A stretch of DNA of 64,000 nt from Craterostigma plantagineum (GCA_027422505.1 JAPQWV010000050.1:4216001-4280000), one strand, 5' to 3'. Positions 34,301 through 45,690 are shown, counted from the stretch's first letter. Notes: generated by a model not told the origin, from the sequence alone. Translations and numbers: made by a program.

Positions 34301-35379
34301 GGATCGATGGGTACTTCAAAAGGAACAAATTCGAGCAATGTCCGTTCGAGCATGCGTTATACGTCAGAAGAGAAGGAGGTGAAATGATCATCGTCGCCCT
34401 CTATGTCGATGATCTCATTTTCATGGGGAGTAGCGAGAAAGCAATCAACGACTTCAAAAAGGCGATGACGAAGGAGTTCGAGATGACGGACTTGGGACTA
34501 ATGAAATATTTTCTTGGTCTCGAAGTAGAGCAAAGAAGTACGGGAATTTTTGTGTCACAAGAAGCATACGCAAAGTCTATATTGAAGAAAAATAAAATGG
34601 AGGAGAGCAACCCGGTAGCGACACCAATGGAACTTGGAACAAAACTGTCCAAGTTTGAGGGAGGACAAGGAGTGAATGCGACCGATTATCGAAGTCTCGT
34701 GGGCAGTCTGCGATACTTGACATGCACGAGACCCGATATCGCTTACAGTGTTGGTGTCATTAGCCGTTATATGGAAGATCCAAGGCAGTCACATCTAAAG
34801 GCGATCAAGAGGATTTTACGATACATCCGAGGAACACAATCGCTCGGACTATTCTATCCAAAGGCGAGCGACTGCAAATTAGTCGGATATTCTGACAGCG
34901 ATTGGTGCGGAGATATCGATGATCGAAGAAGCACTGGCGGCTACGTATTTTATCTCGGAAATACGGCATTCACCTGGTTATCGAAAAAACAACCGATCGT
35001 AACTCTATCAACCTGCGAAGCAGAATATGTGGCAGCATCTTGGTGTGTCTGTCACGCAATCTGGCTGAGGAACTTACTGCTCAAGTTAAATCTTCGACAA
35101 AATGAGCCAACTGAAATTCGAGTCGACAATAAGTCAGCGATCGAGTTGGCGAAAAATCCAGTTCATCACGAGAGAAGCAAGCATATTGATGTGCGGTTCC
35201 ATTTTATTAGAGAACACGTAAAAAATGGAGAAGTGAAGATGGTACAAGTCGCGAGTTCGGATCAAGTTGCGGATATTTTCACGAAGTCATTACCGACAAA
35301 TACATTTGAAAATCTTAAGCGGATGCTCGGGATGAAAGATCGAAAGGTATTGAACTTAATGGAGGAATTTGTTGAATAA
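31375..35379 (+). CDS. Copia gag-pol polyprotein, unit 3, intact, 1334 aa
   Basis: One uninterrupted frame. Gag fills about residues 1-270, ending in an RGRGRG-rich stretch, with a zinc knuckle [14 protein letters not shown] at 281-294. The protease motif YLDTGAS is at 334-340. The integrase has an HHCC zinc site (H467/H472, C500/C503) and a DDE triad at about D531, D594 and E630. The reverse transcriptase YVDD box is at 1010-1013, and RNase H starts near residue 1175 ([10 protein letters not shown]). Domain order identifies Ty1/Copia, since integrase precedes reverse transcriptase. The last codons and stop lie in LTR4. Coding looks complete, so it could be active or supply proteins to the other units. 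Confidence 0.95.
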   Translation: MSFEVMPVPRLTKFNYDSWVIRMKVLLGSRGVWNIVEKGYTEPKKTDDEAESKASEESHRLDDTALNLIHQALDDPGLEKIAGAKNSKEAWEKLETTYKGTDRVKQVRLQTLRGEFEMTRMKNGEGVSDYITRVQTISNQLKRNGEALTEAWVVEKILRSLTDEYENVVCAIEESKNLEEMTVDELSGSLEAHEQRKKKKKQESLDEALQTNLSLKDDKALYTHHGRGRGRGQRGRGFGQNSGRGRGYNHEKEGQTSNQNWRGRGRARGRGGRSNRPSVECYNCGKFGDFAKDCWADKKVEENANLVAQEDPKDEGVLLMALEGTSPGSDMVWYLDTGASNHMSGYKHLFTDLKKIEDGHVSFGDASKIEVKGRGKICFSQNDGRQGSVEDVYFVPDLKTNILSMGQLLEKGCSVFMKDRSLQLRNKDGRMIARVEMERNRMFRLNLKAIQEKCLRVDVEDKDHLWHMRFGHLHYDGLKELSKRSMVRGMPVIEGEKKLCESCVIEKHTRTTFQKQAEYRARKPLELIHTDICGPITPESFGGRKYFITFIDDYSRKTWVYFLKEKSEAFETFKKFKAMVEKATSSNIKALRSDRGGEYMSGAFANFCEEQGVRRFLTAPYSPQQNGVAERKNRTILDMVRSMLKSKDMPKEFWAEAVRCAVYIQNRCPHHSLKNQTPQEAWTGRKPTVAHFKIFGSVAYAHVPDQRRAKLDDKSKKLVFLGYDEKTKAYRLYDPENKKVIVSRDVRVDEESSWGWNVEENTTPEEPLIVAPIPVPISSQENDEEDEPRQPRMRSMQDLYRSTEQVHLVCLLADSEQISFEEAIRDKRWKMAMDEEIKAIEKNDTWKLVKLPNGHKPIGVKWVYKKKINAQGKIERNKARLVAKGYKQRAGIDYDEVFAPVARMETIRLLLAQAAQLSWPIYQMDVKSAFLNGELEEEVYVEQPPGYSKSGEEGKVLKLKKALYGLKQAPRAWNTRIDGYFKRNKFEQCPFEHALYVRREGGEMIIVALYVDDLIFMGSSEKAINDFKKAMTKEFEMTDLGLMKYFLGLEVEQRSTGIFVSQEAYAKSILKKNKMEESNPVATPMELGTKLSKFEGGQGVNATDYRSLVGSLRYLTCTRPDIAYSVGVISRYMEDPRQSHLKAIKRILRYIRGTQSLGLFYPKASDCKLVGYSDSDWCGDIDDRRSTGGYVFYLGNTAFTWLSKKQPIVTLSTCEAEYVAASWCVCHAIWLRNLLLKLNLRQNEPTEIRVDNKSAIELAKNPVHHERSKHIDVRFHFIREHVKNGEVKMVQVASSDQVADIFTKSLPTNTFENLKRMLGMKDRKVLNLMEEFVE

Positions 35380-35819
35380 GTTCCATACCATATCTAATAG
35401 AAGATATGGAGAAATAATAAAAAAATAATGAAGAAAGAGACGAAGCAAGATCACGCGCAGCACTCAAAAGAAGAAGAATTGCATTTCTTATTTTCAATAG
35501 TCAATATATCATATCAAGTCTAAGATAGCATATCAATAAAATCTCAAAATAGTCTGCTAGTCTTATCTCATTTGCTTTCTCTATTTGTTTTTTTCTTTAA
35601 GTGTGTACTATATATATGGGTGCATGGATGCGCTAAATACGGAAGTGAGAAACCCAAAAAATAAAGCTGAGAGTGTGGTGGTTTGTATGCATGCATTATC
35701 AATAAAAGAACAAAGGTTTCGTTCCTCTCATTCAGCTCGATAATAATTCGTTCCTTCTCCCAAATCTCTTCCTCCTCTCACACGTCAAACATTCGACCCT
35801 CTACAGTATAGAAACAACA
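35370..35819 (+). repeat. Copia array LTR4
   Basis: 450 bp. A private G replaces A near the 3' end (CTACAGTATAG). It is followed directly by the TCGAT duplication and the resumed cluster spacer. Confidence 0.95.
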
Positions 35820-35824
35820 TCGAT

Positions 35825-35987
35825 TACATATATTTTCAGACATGAACTGTCTAATTCCAAGCATAAATCAAATCTCCTGCGCCTTTGTATTTATTCGTAC
35901 ATATATCATCTTGGCAGAGAAAGGCACATGCGCTTTCCTGCTAGTGGTGCATATCCACAATAAAGATCTTATTCGATGAAATATCCA

Positions 35988-36028
<41 letters not shown>

Positions 36029-36200
36029 AGATAATGCATATAATATGGATTATATATATTGCGTCATACCAAAAAGCAAGTCGATCAACATGTTAAATGT
36101 ATTCTTCTTCTTTACCCTATATATATACCATCCATTTGATCGTTATTGTATCTATTCTTCAACATGGCATAAAATGTGGGCCGCTTGGACCACCAACTCG
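35825..36200 (+). repeat. B 3' flank remnant and A-upstream spacer before A6
   Basis: TACATATATTTTCAGACATG and TAATTCCAAGCATAAATCAA match 43640-43690. The A-upstream block (TTTGTATTTATTCGTACA, GCTTTCCTGCTAGTGGTG) and an AT run (about 35996-36024) follow. Confidence 0.75.
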
Positions 36201-36327
36201 ACTAGTGGTATTTTTAGGACAGTAGAGTAGAGCAGTCTTGTAATAACACGACAATTAATGGCCAGCTTAATAATTACACACATCGATCTATCCATCTTCC
36301 TAAAGCACACTATTGTACCCCTAACCT

Positions 36328-36351
36328 CTCTCTATAAATAGCTAGAGAGGA
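36328..36351 (+). promoter_or_regulatory. A6 core promoter: TATA box inside an inverted repeat
   Basis: TATAAATA (36333-36340) is flanked by CTCTCTA and TAGAGAG arms as in A4, 118 bases before the ATG. Confidence 0.65.
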
Positions 36352-36450
36352 TCGATGCAATTATTCATATATGTTGTTCACACAACTACGACTCCATCGA
36401 TCTTCCATCATATTTACACATTTTTGTTTATACAAAACCTCAAGATAATC

Positions 36451-36741
36451 ATGGCTGCAAATCGTTATTCCGAAGCTTGTGTTGCAACAATAATTCTTCT
36501 CTTCCTACTATTCGCATCGACTACGATTCTCCGCGTCTCATCAGCTAAAGAGCCATCGTCGACGAAGACGGTCGAAGTGGACGCAGTAAAGCCGCCTAAC
36601 GTCAGCAAAATTTGCGCCAAATTTCCTTCTTTGTGCCGCCGTCCTAAGCCGTCTAAGCCGCCGAGCAACGTATGCAAGTTCTTCAAATGCCCTTGCAAAT
36701 ACCCTAACGTCGCCGCCTGCGTTCAATGCTGCTCCAATTAA
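36451..36741 (+). CDS. secreted eight-cysteine peptide A6, 96 aa
   Basis: Single exon with a complete A-type promoter. The signal peptide is MAANRYSEACVATIILLFLL, with likely cleavage after VSSA. Cys28 of A4 is Arg here (ILRVSSA), but it lies in the signal peptide. All eight framework cysteines are present (CAKFPSLC, CKFFKCPC, CVQCC), with an 11-residue Pro/Lys/Ser loop between C2 and C3. The start is chosen at 36451 because the leader and ATG context match A4; the frame is open further upstream, but that part is leader. B3 starts 1077 bases downstream, as B2 does after A4. Role unknown. Confidence 0.88.
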   Translation: MAANRYSEACVATIILLFLLFASTTILRVSSAKEPSSTKTVEVDAVKPPNVSKICAKFPSLCRRPKPSKPPSNVCKFFKCPCKYPNVAACVQCCSN

Positions 36742-37436
36742 TTAATGCCATCTGAAGCTGAATTTTTCTTGTTATAGAATATACAAATAAATAAATAACG
36801 AAGAAATTATGTGTGTTTGTGTGTCGTGTGTGAGCTACTTGGTGGGTGTGAGAATTGAATGGTGTGCTATGCTATCGTTGTAATGTTAGAAAATGTACTG
36901 TATTGTATGTAATCTTGTTTGTTAGCAAGTTGACGTCGCAGATTTTCGACGATTATTTATTATATACGTAGTATAGTACTACACTACATACTCTAAGAAA
37001 GTTCGATTTCGATTTTAATGGTTATCTATTGAACTTTATTGTGTGGTCACTCATTATTACGAACTAAATAGTAATTAATTATTCACAACTCGATAAATAT
37101 TGTAAGCATGTGCATATGTATATTTACACATGGTTGTTTATTACTTAACAGCATCTAGTATGACCGAACCATCCACTTGATATATATACTTTTTTTTTTC
37201 CACATATGTGATAATTGTCCATTATATACTGTCTCTACACATCAACACTTCGAGAAGATGTGGACCATTCATATTTTAGCTAGAAGGCTAAGGCAGAGAA
37301 GTCTTTGCCTACTTAGAAATCTATCGAAAAAGACAACAATGGAGGAAGCTCACTACTCGGGTGGGAGTATAATTCCATGAATCTTCCGAAATCATGTACA
37401 TATCATATATCTCCATATTCAATGTATTATTAGATC
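36742..37436 (+). repeat. A-to-B intergenic unit
   Basis: This segment matches the A4-B2 intergenic region almost throughout: GAATGGTGTGCTATGCTAT, ACAACTCGATAAATATTGTA, CTCTACACATCAACACTTCG and GGAGGAAGCTCACTACTCGG. The last 250 bases are the conserved B promoter. Confidence 0.8.
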
Positions 37437-37444
37437 TATAATTA
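37437..37444 (+). promoter_or_regulatory. TATA-like element of B3
   Basis: TATAATTA in the place of TATAAATA in B1, B2 and B4; a slightly weaker match. Confidence 0.5.
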
Positions 37445-37527
37445 TAAGGAAAAAGATCACAGTTTACATATCTCCATACACATTATCCATCACTCTTTGA
37501 GACCAGCAAACTCACCAGTCACCTGCC

Positions 37528-37905
37528 ATGGCAGCTCGTTCTTACAAAGCTGTTGCGTTTCTTCTCCTTTTTGTAGCGACGACCCTCTTATTCGTCTCAT
37601 CAGCTGCTCGCATCCCATGTGAGTTTCATTCTGCTTTATTCATCTTTTTTTTTTTTCTTTTGTATATATTATTGTTCTTTGTATATATATATATATATTT
37701 ATATATGTATATACTCATAGTCATATTGTTATCATCAGCCGCCGTTGATGCCATACGCTTTCGGAACCCTTTTAAGTTCTGTAGTAAACTCCACTCGAAA
37801 TGCCAACCGCCGAATATTGAAGATATTTGCAAGACTGTAAGATGCGATTGCAAGAGCAAAAATCTTAGCACCGTATGTAAAGTTTGCTGCAAGAAACAAG
37901 CTTGA
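37528..37905 (+). CDS. secreted eight-cysteine peptide B3, two exons (37528-37618, 37739-37905), 85 aa
   Basis: Exon 1 encodes a signal peptide (MAARSYKAVAFLLLFVATTL, with SSAA near the cleavage site). The donor is GTGAGT and the acceptor ATCATCAG. Exon 2 carries C-SKLHSK-C, an 8-residue loop, CKTVRCDC and CKVCCKKQA. The spacing is x6, x8, x4, x1, x8, x2, CC, matching type A except for loop lengths. The 120-base intron is a multiple of three and has no stop, so a retained-intron message would insert a hydrophobic segment. B3 has one extra Ala after Met relative to the other B copies. A Copia element begins 189 bases after the stop. Function unknown. Confidence 0.85.
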   Translation: MAARSYKAVAFLLLFVATTLLFVSSAARIPCEFHSALFIFFFFLLYILLFFVYIYIYLYMYILIVILLSSAAVDAIRFRNPFKFCSKLHSKCQPPNIEDICKTVRCDCKSKNLSTVCKVCCKKQA

Positions 37906-38093
37906 TGAGGATTGATTTTGAGTGACATAAAAATAACTTCAGTTGTTGTTGTTGTATTGCTTAAAAATAATTAAAAATTATCGATCATGTGTGTTGTCAT
38001 GTAAGAAAAGAATTGGAGTGATGCTTAGGCGACGAGTAATGTATTGTGTACTTTGATTGCGTTGTGCCGAATTCCTTTGAAGCCCAATAAACT

Positions 38094-38641
38094 TGTTAGT
38101 GGGGTGACCTTGATGACATCTTTGACCATTCAAAGATGAGAAACGTTTGCAGTAAAGGAGGAAAAGGGAAAGGCTGCTGTGCCTTTGACAGCTGACTAAC
38201 AACGCATTCAAACAAAAAGGAAATATCGGCCGCATGCTATGGAAGAAATTGTCTGGATCTTTATTCAAGTGGGTTGCATTAAGTCTAAGAAAGGCAACTT
38301 TATCTTCTTCAGCTCACACGAGGGATCAAAGAAACACTTTGCCTATAAATAGGCAGTGTACGATGAAGGAATAACCACCACAGCCTATCAGATATTCTCG
38401 TCTCCGGTCATTTTCTGTAGCATACTCCTTATATTGTTGTAGCTGCTTTTGTATCACGTCAGTGTACGTGTCTGTAATATCTCCACATAATAAAGAAGTT
38501 CTACCCTCCGGCCCGTGGACGTAGGTCATTCTGACCGAACCACGTAAATCTCGTGTCACTGTCCAAATTTATTTTTCGTCTCTTTTATTATCGTCATTTT
38601 TCGGGCAAAATAATTATCGGGGATTTCCGCATTTCCTAACA
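38094..38641 (+). repeat. 5' LTR of the 38-kb Copia
   Basis: TGTTAGTGGGG at the start and TTTCCTAACA at the end. It contains a likely TATA box (CCTATAAATAGG, about 38342). Confidence 0.95.
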
Positions 38642-38682
38642 AATTGGTATCAGAGCCAACCCCGATTTATTTTTTAGCCACC

Positions 38683-41600
38683 ATGGCGATAACAAAAATG
38701 TCAATTGAAAAGTTCGACAGAAACGTCAACTTTGCAATGTGGAGTCTCAAGATGGAGGCCATACTCATTCAAGACGGTTGTGAGGTGGCGCTTGAAGGCG
38801 TAAAGAAGAAACCAACCGAAATGAAGGACGATCTATTTAATGAATTGGACAAGAAAGCCAGATCGGCTATTATCTTAAATCTCTCTTACGAGGTTTTACA
38901 AGAAGTTGCCACGGAGACGACGGCCATGGGTATGTGGGATGCGTTAAAAGCGATCTACATGAAGAAGACTAAGGAGAATCGGCTTTATTTAAAGCAGAAG
39001 CTATACAGTATGAAAATGACGGAAGGTACTTCTATTCTCTCGCATCTCGATAAATTCGATTCTATCATTATTGATTTGGCGAACGTAGAAGTAAAAGTGA
39101 CCGACGAAGATCAGGCCATAATATTGTTGTGTTCCCTTCCCTCATCTTTAAAGCATTTTCGTGACACCATAATCTATGGGAAAGATACGATATCGTATGC
39201 TAGTGTCAAATCCGCTTTACAATCGAAAGAACAGATAGACATGGATATTACGGGAGAATCAAGTGGTAGCCAGGCAGAAGGCCTGTTTGCACGGGGAAGT
39301 CCAGAGCGTAGAGATGCTGAAAGCAGCAGATCTAAAGAAAGGTCGAAATCCAGGTACAGAAATAAAGTCTGTAATTTTTGCAAGAAAAAGGGACACATTA
39401 AAGCTGATTGTTTTAAATTAAAAAATAAGGAGAAAAATAATCAGCAATTTAATAAACCCGCCGAAGCTAGTTTAGCTGCTGATGAGAGCGATGGAACTAT
39501 TTTTGTAGCAACTGCAAATATTGTTAGGTCTGATAATGAGTGGATCTTAGATTCGGGTTGTTCTTACCACATAAGTCGGAGTCGGGATTATTTTTCCACA
39601 TATGAAAAATTTGATGGTGGATATGTTTTAATGGGAAATGATGCTCCGTGTAAAGTTGTTGGTAAAGGCACAGTAAGGATCAAGATGTTCGACGGAATCA
39701 TCCGAACGCTCACTGAAGTCAGACATGTTCCAGATATGAAGAGAAATCTTATCTCTTTAGGCACACTTGAATCTCAAGGGTGCAGGTTCTCAGGTGAAGG
39801 TGGAGTTTTGAAGATTGCCAGAGGTGCCCTTGTCGTGATGAAAGCTTGCAGGTCTGGAAATTTATATATTTTGCAGGGAACTACTGTTACAGGTTCCGCT
39901 GCAGTTTCGACATCCCCGGAGGTTGATACCACGCGATTATGGCATATGCGACTTGGACACATGGGAGAAAAAGGCTTGACGATTTTAAGCAAGCGGGGCC
40001 TACTTTGCGGTCAAAGTACTGGTAAGATGGACTTTTGCGAACATTGTATTTTCGGAAAGCAGAAACGAGTCAGCTTCAATTTGCCAGCTGTCCACAGAAC
40101 GAAATGTACTTTGGACTATATTCATTCTGATGTATGGGGTCCTTCTCGTATTCCGTCCAAAGGTGGTGCAAGATACATGTTGACTTTCATCGATGATTTT
40201 TCGAGGAAAGTGTGAGTCTATTTTCTTAAACAGAAGAGTGATGTTTTCCTAACGTTTAAACAATGGAAAGCTTTGATTGAAAAGCAGACAGGAAAACAGA
40301 TCAAGCGGTTGCGGACAGATAATGGCTTAGAATTTTGTGGAAGCGAGTTCAACGAATTTTGCAAGAATGAAGGTATTGCTCGACATCACACTGTTCGAAT
40401 GACGCCTCAACAAAATGGTGTCGCCGAGCGCATGAACCGGACGCTTCTAGAGAGAGCTCGATGTATGATCTCCAACGCTGGGTTGACAAATGATTTTTGG
40501 GCTGAAGCTATCGCCGCAGCATGTTATATTGTCAACCGTTCACCGTGTTCACCGATCAATTTCAAGACTCCTGAGGAAGTTTGGTCAGGTACTCCTGCTG
40601 ATTACTCCAACTTAAGAATATTTGGGTGCCCAGCTTATATGCACGTAAACGAGGGAAAGTTAGAGCCTAGAGCTAAGAAATGTATTTTTCTCGGTTACGC
40701 TTCAGGGGTGAAAGGATATAGATTATATAATCCTGATCCCAAGTCACCCAAATTCATAATTAGCAGAGATGTTACATTTGACGAGTCTTCTATGTTACAT
40801 CCTTCGAAAGAGTCTACTGATTTTTCTAATCAAGAAAAGAAGGATAGTGTACACAGCGAGGTGGAGCTCGAGATCAACAAAGATCCTTCAGATGACCCTG
40901 CTACGAGTTCAACAGATCAAGAGGATGAGCTAGAACGTGATTCAGATCCTGTTGAAGAGGAATGCACCGAGCAGGAATATTCTATAGCCAGAGATAGGGA
41001 GAGACGGGAGATTCGACTACCACAGCGGTACGTAAATTTAGTTTCCTATGCTTTATCAGTGGCGCAAGAAACAGGTGGAGGCGGCGAACCTTCTACCTAT
41101 TCGGAGGCAATAAGCGATGTTAATTCTGATAAGTGGCTGGTAGCGATGAATGAAGAAATGGAGTCTCTGCACAAGAACGGTACGTGGATTCTTGTGCCGC
41201 CGCCGAAGAAAAAGAAAATAGTCGGATGTAAGTGGGTCTTCAAGAAGAAAGAAGGTATATCTGGTTCTGACGATGCAAGGTATAAGGCACGATTAGTCGC
41301 GAAAGGCTATAGTCAGGTACAAGGTGTTGATTTTAATGATGTATTCTCACCTGTTGTTAGACATAGCTCTATTCGTGTATTACTTGCAATCGTTGCCATG
41401 TATGATTTGGAGTTAGAACAGCTTGACGTCAAGACAGCGTTCTTACATGGCGATTTAGATGAACAGATTTATATGAAGCAACCCGAAGGCTTCATAGATG
41501 AAGGCAAGGAAGACCAAGTTTGTCTGTTGAAGAAATCCTTATACGGATTAAAGCAGTCTCCAAGACAGTGGTATAAACGGTTTGATTCTTTCATGTTGGG

Positions 41601-42825
41601 TCATGGTTTCTCCAGGAGCAAGTATGATAGTTGTGTTTACTTCCGGAAGTTAAATGACAGTTCGTTCATTTATCTGTTGTTATATGTTGATGATATGCTC
41701 ATTGCGGCTAAGAATCTTGCAGAAATTCACCAGTTGAAGGCCTTATTGAATGGTGAATTTGAGATGAAGGATTTGGGAGCAGCTAAGAAGATTCTTGGTA
41801 TGGAGATTAGACGTGATAGAGGAGCTGGTAAGTTATACCTGACCCAGGAAAGTTACCTCAGAAAGGTTTTGGAGAGATTTGGCATGAGCGAATTTGAATT
41901 TGAGATGAAGGCCTTATTGAATGGTGAATTTGAGATGAAGGATTTGGGAGCAGCTAAGAAGATTCTTGGTATGGAGATTAGACGTGATAGAGGAGCTGGT
42001 AAGTTATACCTGACCCAGGAAAGTTACCTCAGAAAGGTTTTGGAGAGATTTGGCATGAGCGATGCCAAACCAGTCAGCACTCCTCTTGCTAGCCATTTTA
42101 GGCTAAGCGCTGCTCAGTCACCATCATCAGATGAGGAAGAAGCGTACATGGCACGGGTTCCTTACTCGAGTGCAGTCGGCAGTATTATGTATGCAATGGT
42201 ATGTACACGTCCTGATATTTCACAGGCTGTTAGTGTTGTTAGCAGGTATATGGCTAATCCAGGGAAAGAACACTGGCAAGCAGTGAAGTGGATTCTCAGA
42301 TACTTGAAGGGTACTCTAAGCTTTTGTTTGGAGTTTGGCAGAAACAGTGATACTCTCGTTGGCTTCGTTGATTCAGACTACGCAGGTGATCTCGATAAAC
42401 GACGATCTCTTACTGGTTATGTATTTTGTATTGGAGGTTGTGCAGTTAGCTGGAAAGCTACTCTACAGCATGTAGTGGCGTTGTCTACTACTGAAGCAGA
42501 ATACATGGCGATTACTGACGCGATTAAGGAAGCATTATGGTTGACAGGGTTATTCGGCGAATTAACTCAGAGTCAGGGAGTCATTACTATTTTCTGTGAT
42601 AGTCAAAGTGCGATTCATTTGACTAAGGATCAGATGTATCACGGAAGGACTAAGCATATTGATGTCAAGTATCATTTTATCCGTGATATTATTGCAGATA
42701 AGAAGGTGTTTATCAAGAAGATTAACACAAAGGATAATCCTGCAGATTTGTTTACGAAGGCTCTTCCAATTTCCAAGTTCAAGCATTGCTTGGACTTGAG
42801 TGGTGTTTCAGAAAATGTGAAGTAG
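38683..42825 (+). pseudogene. Copia gag-pol with a nonsense codon and an RT duplication
   Basis: The reading frame is constant from ATG 38683 to the stop at 42825 except for one TGA at 40213-40215 in the integrase. That point falls after FIDDFSRKV, where other elements have Trp. Gag resembles TNT1-type gag, with a zinc knuckle [14 protein letters not shown]. Protease is ILDSGCSYH. The integrase HHCC region and the reverse transcriptase YVDDM box are clear. Within reverse transcriptase, 57 codons (KALLNGEFEMKDLG.. to ..RFGMS) are repeated in frame at 41907-42063. RNase H follows (SDYAGDLDKRRSLTGY). It is probably inactive unless the stop is read through. Confidence 0.92.
41736..42063 (+). repeat. 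171-bp direct duplication inside reverse transcriptase
   Basis: The segment beginning GAAGGCCTTATTGAATGGTG at 41736 recurs at 41907, with no base differences that I can see. The short GAATTTGAGATGAAG repeat at the junction may have served as microhomology. Confidence 0.93.
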
Positions 42826-42911
42826 CCCGTCAGGGGCTAAGGTCGGAGAGAGATAAAAGTATTACTAATTAAGGTGGAGAAATTTTTGGAATCAAGGTCA
42901 AGGTGGAGATT

Positions 42912-43463
42912 TGTTAGTGGGGTGACCTTGATGACATCTTTGACCATTCAAAGATGAGAAACGTTTGCAGTAAAGGAGGAAAAGGGAAAGGCTGCTATGC
43001 CTTTGACAGCTGACTAACAACGCATTCAAACAAAAAGGAAATATCGGCCGCATGCTATGGAAGAAATTGTCTGGATCTTTATTCAAGTGGGTTGCATTAA
43101 GTCTAAGAAAGGCAACTTTATCTTCTTCAGCTCACACGAGGGATCAAAGAAACACTTTGCCTATAAATAGGCAGTGTACGATGAAGGAATAACCACCACA
43201 GCCTATCAGATATTCTCGTCTCCGGTCATTTTCTGTAGCATACTCCTTATATTGTTGTAGCTGCTTTTGTATCACGTCAGTGTACGTGTCTGTAATATCT
43301 CCACATAATAAAGAAGTTCTACCCTCCGGCCCGTGGACGTAGGTCATTCTGACCGAACCACGTAAATCTCGTGTCACTGTCCAAATTTATTTTTCGTCTC
43401 TTTTATTTATTATCGTCATTTTTCGGGCAAAATAATTATCGAGGATTTCCGCATTTCCTAACA
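42912..43463 (+). repeat. 3' LTR of the 38-kb Copia
   Basis: Near-identical to the 5' LTR, with TTTATTTATTATCG in place of TTTATTATCG. Confidence 0.95.
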
Positions 43464-43736
43464 AAACTTTTGTTATATACCTATATTTCCTATTAGCCAT
43501 TTTTACGTGTTTCTCTCCTGAAAATTGAAAGCAAATATGATGCAGAAAATATATTGTATAATTGTATGCAACAATGGAACTCGGCACAACGCAAAAATCA
43601 AACCTGCGACTTACAATGAAACGTAGTAAGCTGTCGATTACATACATTTTCAGACATGAACTATTTAATTCCAAGCATAAATCAAAAATGCGACTTACAA
43701 AGTGCTGCAGAAACAAACAAAAATTAAAATTAAGGG
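43464..43736 (+). repeat. B3 3' flank, resumed
   Basis: ATACCTATATTTCCTATTAG, ATGATGCAGAAAATATATTG and AGTAAGCTGTCGATTACATA match 21820-21985 and 35820-35870. It supplies the uninterrupted site for the Copia array. Confidence 0.85.
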
Positions 43737-44403
43737 TAATTTGACAGATATCCAATGCCTACCCGACTGAACAGTTTCCCCTTACAAACCCTTGTCTCCA
43801 CAACAAACCCTAATTTTTTATTGCGCAAACCCTGTGCGAGGCATTGGCTTTTGTTCCTAAGTAAGAATGGCCATTCACAATATTATTAATTTATTATTAT
43901 CTCTCATCAATATTACGGAGTGTTTAACATATTATATTTTCTTATACAGTTTATAATATTTATAATTTAAGATATCAAATGTTTTCTACTATATAAAAGT
44001 ATAAGATATGCGATGCATAAAAAGTCAATCCTTACAGGGGCGGATCCAGAAATTTTTAATCGGGGGGCCGTAAATTTTTTATTTTTATCTTTTTGCTTTC
44101 CCGAGTCATTTTCAGGTAATCGACTGTGGTACCGCCGCCACACTCGATGATGAGATTAGTTACATGAGAATATTTCGCTTGAGATATATCTACATTGTTG
44201 ACTAGCTCAATTTGAAAGATCATGATAATATCAACTGACTATTAAGACGAAAAGGAAAAAGTGTCAAAATAACTAAAAAGTAACTCAATAAGAATAAAAA
44301 TAAACAAAAATGAAAAGAACTAAAAAGTGTAATAATATAGTGCATAAAATAATAGAAAGCGTTAAGATAACTTTAAAAACAAAGAAGAAAAGAACTAAAA
44401 GAA
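43737..44403. other. spacer with possible transposon edge
   Basis: No gene. GGGGCGGATCCAGAAATTTT near 44037 resembles a common plant repeat edge (compare 7372 and 49528). Confidence 0.4.
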
Positions 44404-44599
44404 TCTATATACTATAAAAGTTGGATAGGGACCCTATTGTGATGACATGTGGCAACAAAATGCCCCCACCCATATTGGAAACTGTAATTTTTTTTTGTCT
44501 AAATGAGATGTATTTGGCTGTTGATTTTCTGGCTATCTACAAACGTATATGTGGTATATCAAAGGTCACAACTGATAACGAAGAGTCATAGCAAGCACT

Positions 44600-45690
44600 A
44601 ATTAGTTCTGCGATTCATCATTTGCAAGGCAGAAAGAAGCAAAAACGACGGGCCTCCCTTTCCACCCAAGCTGAAGGCAGTTCTTCTCAGCAGCCAACGT
44701 ATGCCCATCGCACCCACGATACTCAGACATCATCGTCCTCACTCCTAGCTCGGTCCAAACACTTCGATGAACCCACCCCGTGCATCGCCCCAAGTTGGCT
44801 TCATCTTTCTATCAATTCATTTGTTGTTTGGGAAAAAGGTAATTCTTGGAGGATTTCTGTATTAAAGCTGCTTGAGTATATCTAGGTTTATTGCTGCGGT
44901 TCCTTTTCTTTCCAATTCATCAGTTAATTAGGTAGGGTAGATAGCTTATTAGACTTTGCTAATCTGGATGAATGAGGACCCCTTATTTTGTATTCCAGTG
45001 ATATGCACTCTTTAGAGCTGGGTTTCTCCTATTTTCGTATACTTTGTGACATGCGTTTTCTGTTCATGCTTCTGTCCACTGATTGTAAACGGGGTTAGAG
45101 ATTTTTTCAAGGAACTAATGTATTTTTCCCATGTGGACTATCCATTCTTGGATCTTCTTTACCATATCTTGCGTTTTGAAAATTTTATGTTCTTTAAATT
45201 ACAGATGAATGTGGAAAACTACAGAAGATGGCCGGTGTAGTCCGCACCGGTGGGAAAGGTACATTGAGAAGGTTTGTTTTCTTGTGCTTCACTTCACATC
45301 CATTCTGTTCTTGCAGAACGACTCAGTGATCATATGCAATCTATAGTTTTTCACGACTTGAAGAAAATCTTTTTTCCAAAGAACTTACTAATGTTTCCCT
45401 AATTGAACATCTTTTTGCTGACCTCTCAGGAAGAAGGCTGTTCACATGACAAGACAACCGCCACCGATGAAAGGAGGCTACAGAGCACACTGAAGAGAAT
45501 TGGAGTGAATGGCATACCCGGGATCGAGGAGGTCAATATCTTCAAGGAGGACGTCGTCATACAGTTTGCCAACCAAAAGCTGCAGCTCACGACCCTCATC
45601 AAAAGCCCAAACCACAGCGAAGGACGCTGCGAACATGGGTTGATTTACCTTTCTTACAGACATACGAGGTGGGTTGCTTCTACACTTTAG
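44600..45690 (+). pseudogene. BTF3 / nascent-polypeptide-associated complex beta-like fragment
   Basis: A possible 5' UTR exon (ending near GGAAAAAG at 44839) is followed by an exon starting ATGAATGTGG at 45205. It encodes the NAC-beta start around KMAGVVRTGGKGTLRR, but is shifted by a missing A in its first codons. The next exon (from 45430) carries RRLQSTLKRIGVNGIPGIEE and VNIFKEDVVIQFANQK, the NAC-domain core. A 5-base insertion (ATGAC) near 45442 changes frame before it. Homology fades after about 45585. The protein in plants is a ribosome-associated chaperone subunit. Retained introns show a genomic, not processed, copy. Confidence 0.82.

Larger units (their letters stand above)
21986..35819 (+). 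mobile_element. tandem array of three Copia elements with four shared LTRs
   Basis: The order is LTR1, body 1, LTR2, body 2, LTR3, body 3, LTR4, with a period of 4460-4463 bp. A single 5-bp duplication, TCGAT, flanks the whole array (21981-21985 and 35820-35824). The uninterrupted site is at about 43635 (CTGTCGATTACAT). No duplication separates the units, so neighbours share an LTR. Each LTR begins TGTT and ends AACAACA, followed by AATTGGTATCAGAGCC. The bodies are almost identical. Confidence 0.95.
38094..43463 (+). mobile_element. Copia (TNT1-like) retrotransposon, 5370 bp
   Basis: AAACT flanks both sides (38089-38093 and 43464-43468). The LTRs are 548 bp (38094-38641) and 552 bp (42912-43463), TGTTAGTGGGG..CCTAACA. 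They differ by a 4-base TTTA insertion and about two substitutions, so the insertion is recent. The primer site TGGTATCAGAGC is at 38645-38656 and a purine tract AAGGTGGAGA precedes the 3' LTR. It sits in the 3' flank of B3, whose sequence resumes at 43464. Confidence 0.95.

Noticed and set aside
22454..35379. Plant endogenous virus instead of retrotransposon.
   Set aside because: Domain order (integrase before reverse transcriptase), LTRs, tRNA-Met primer site and 5-bp duplication fit Ty1/Copia. No movement, coat or envelope-like frame is present.
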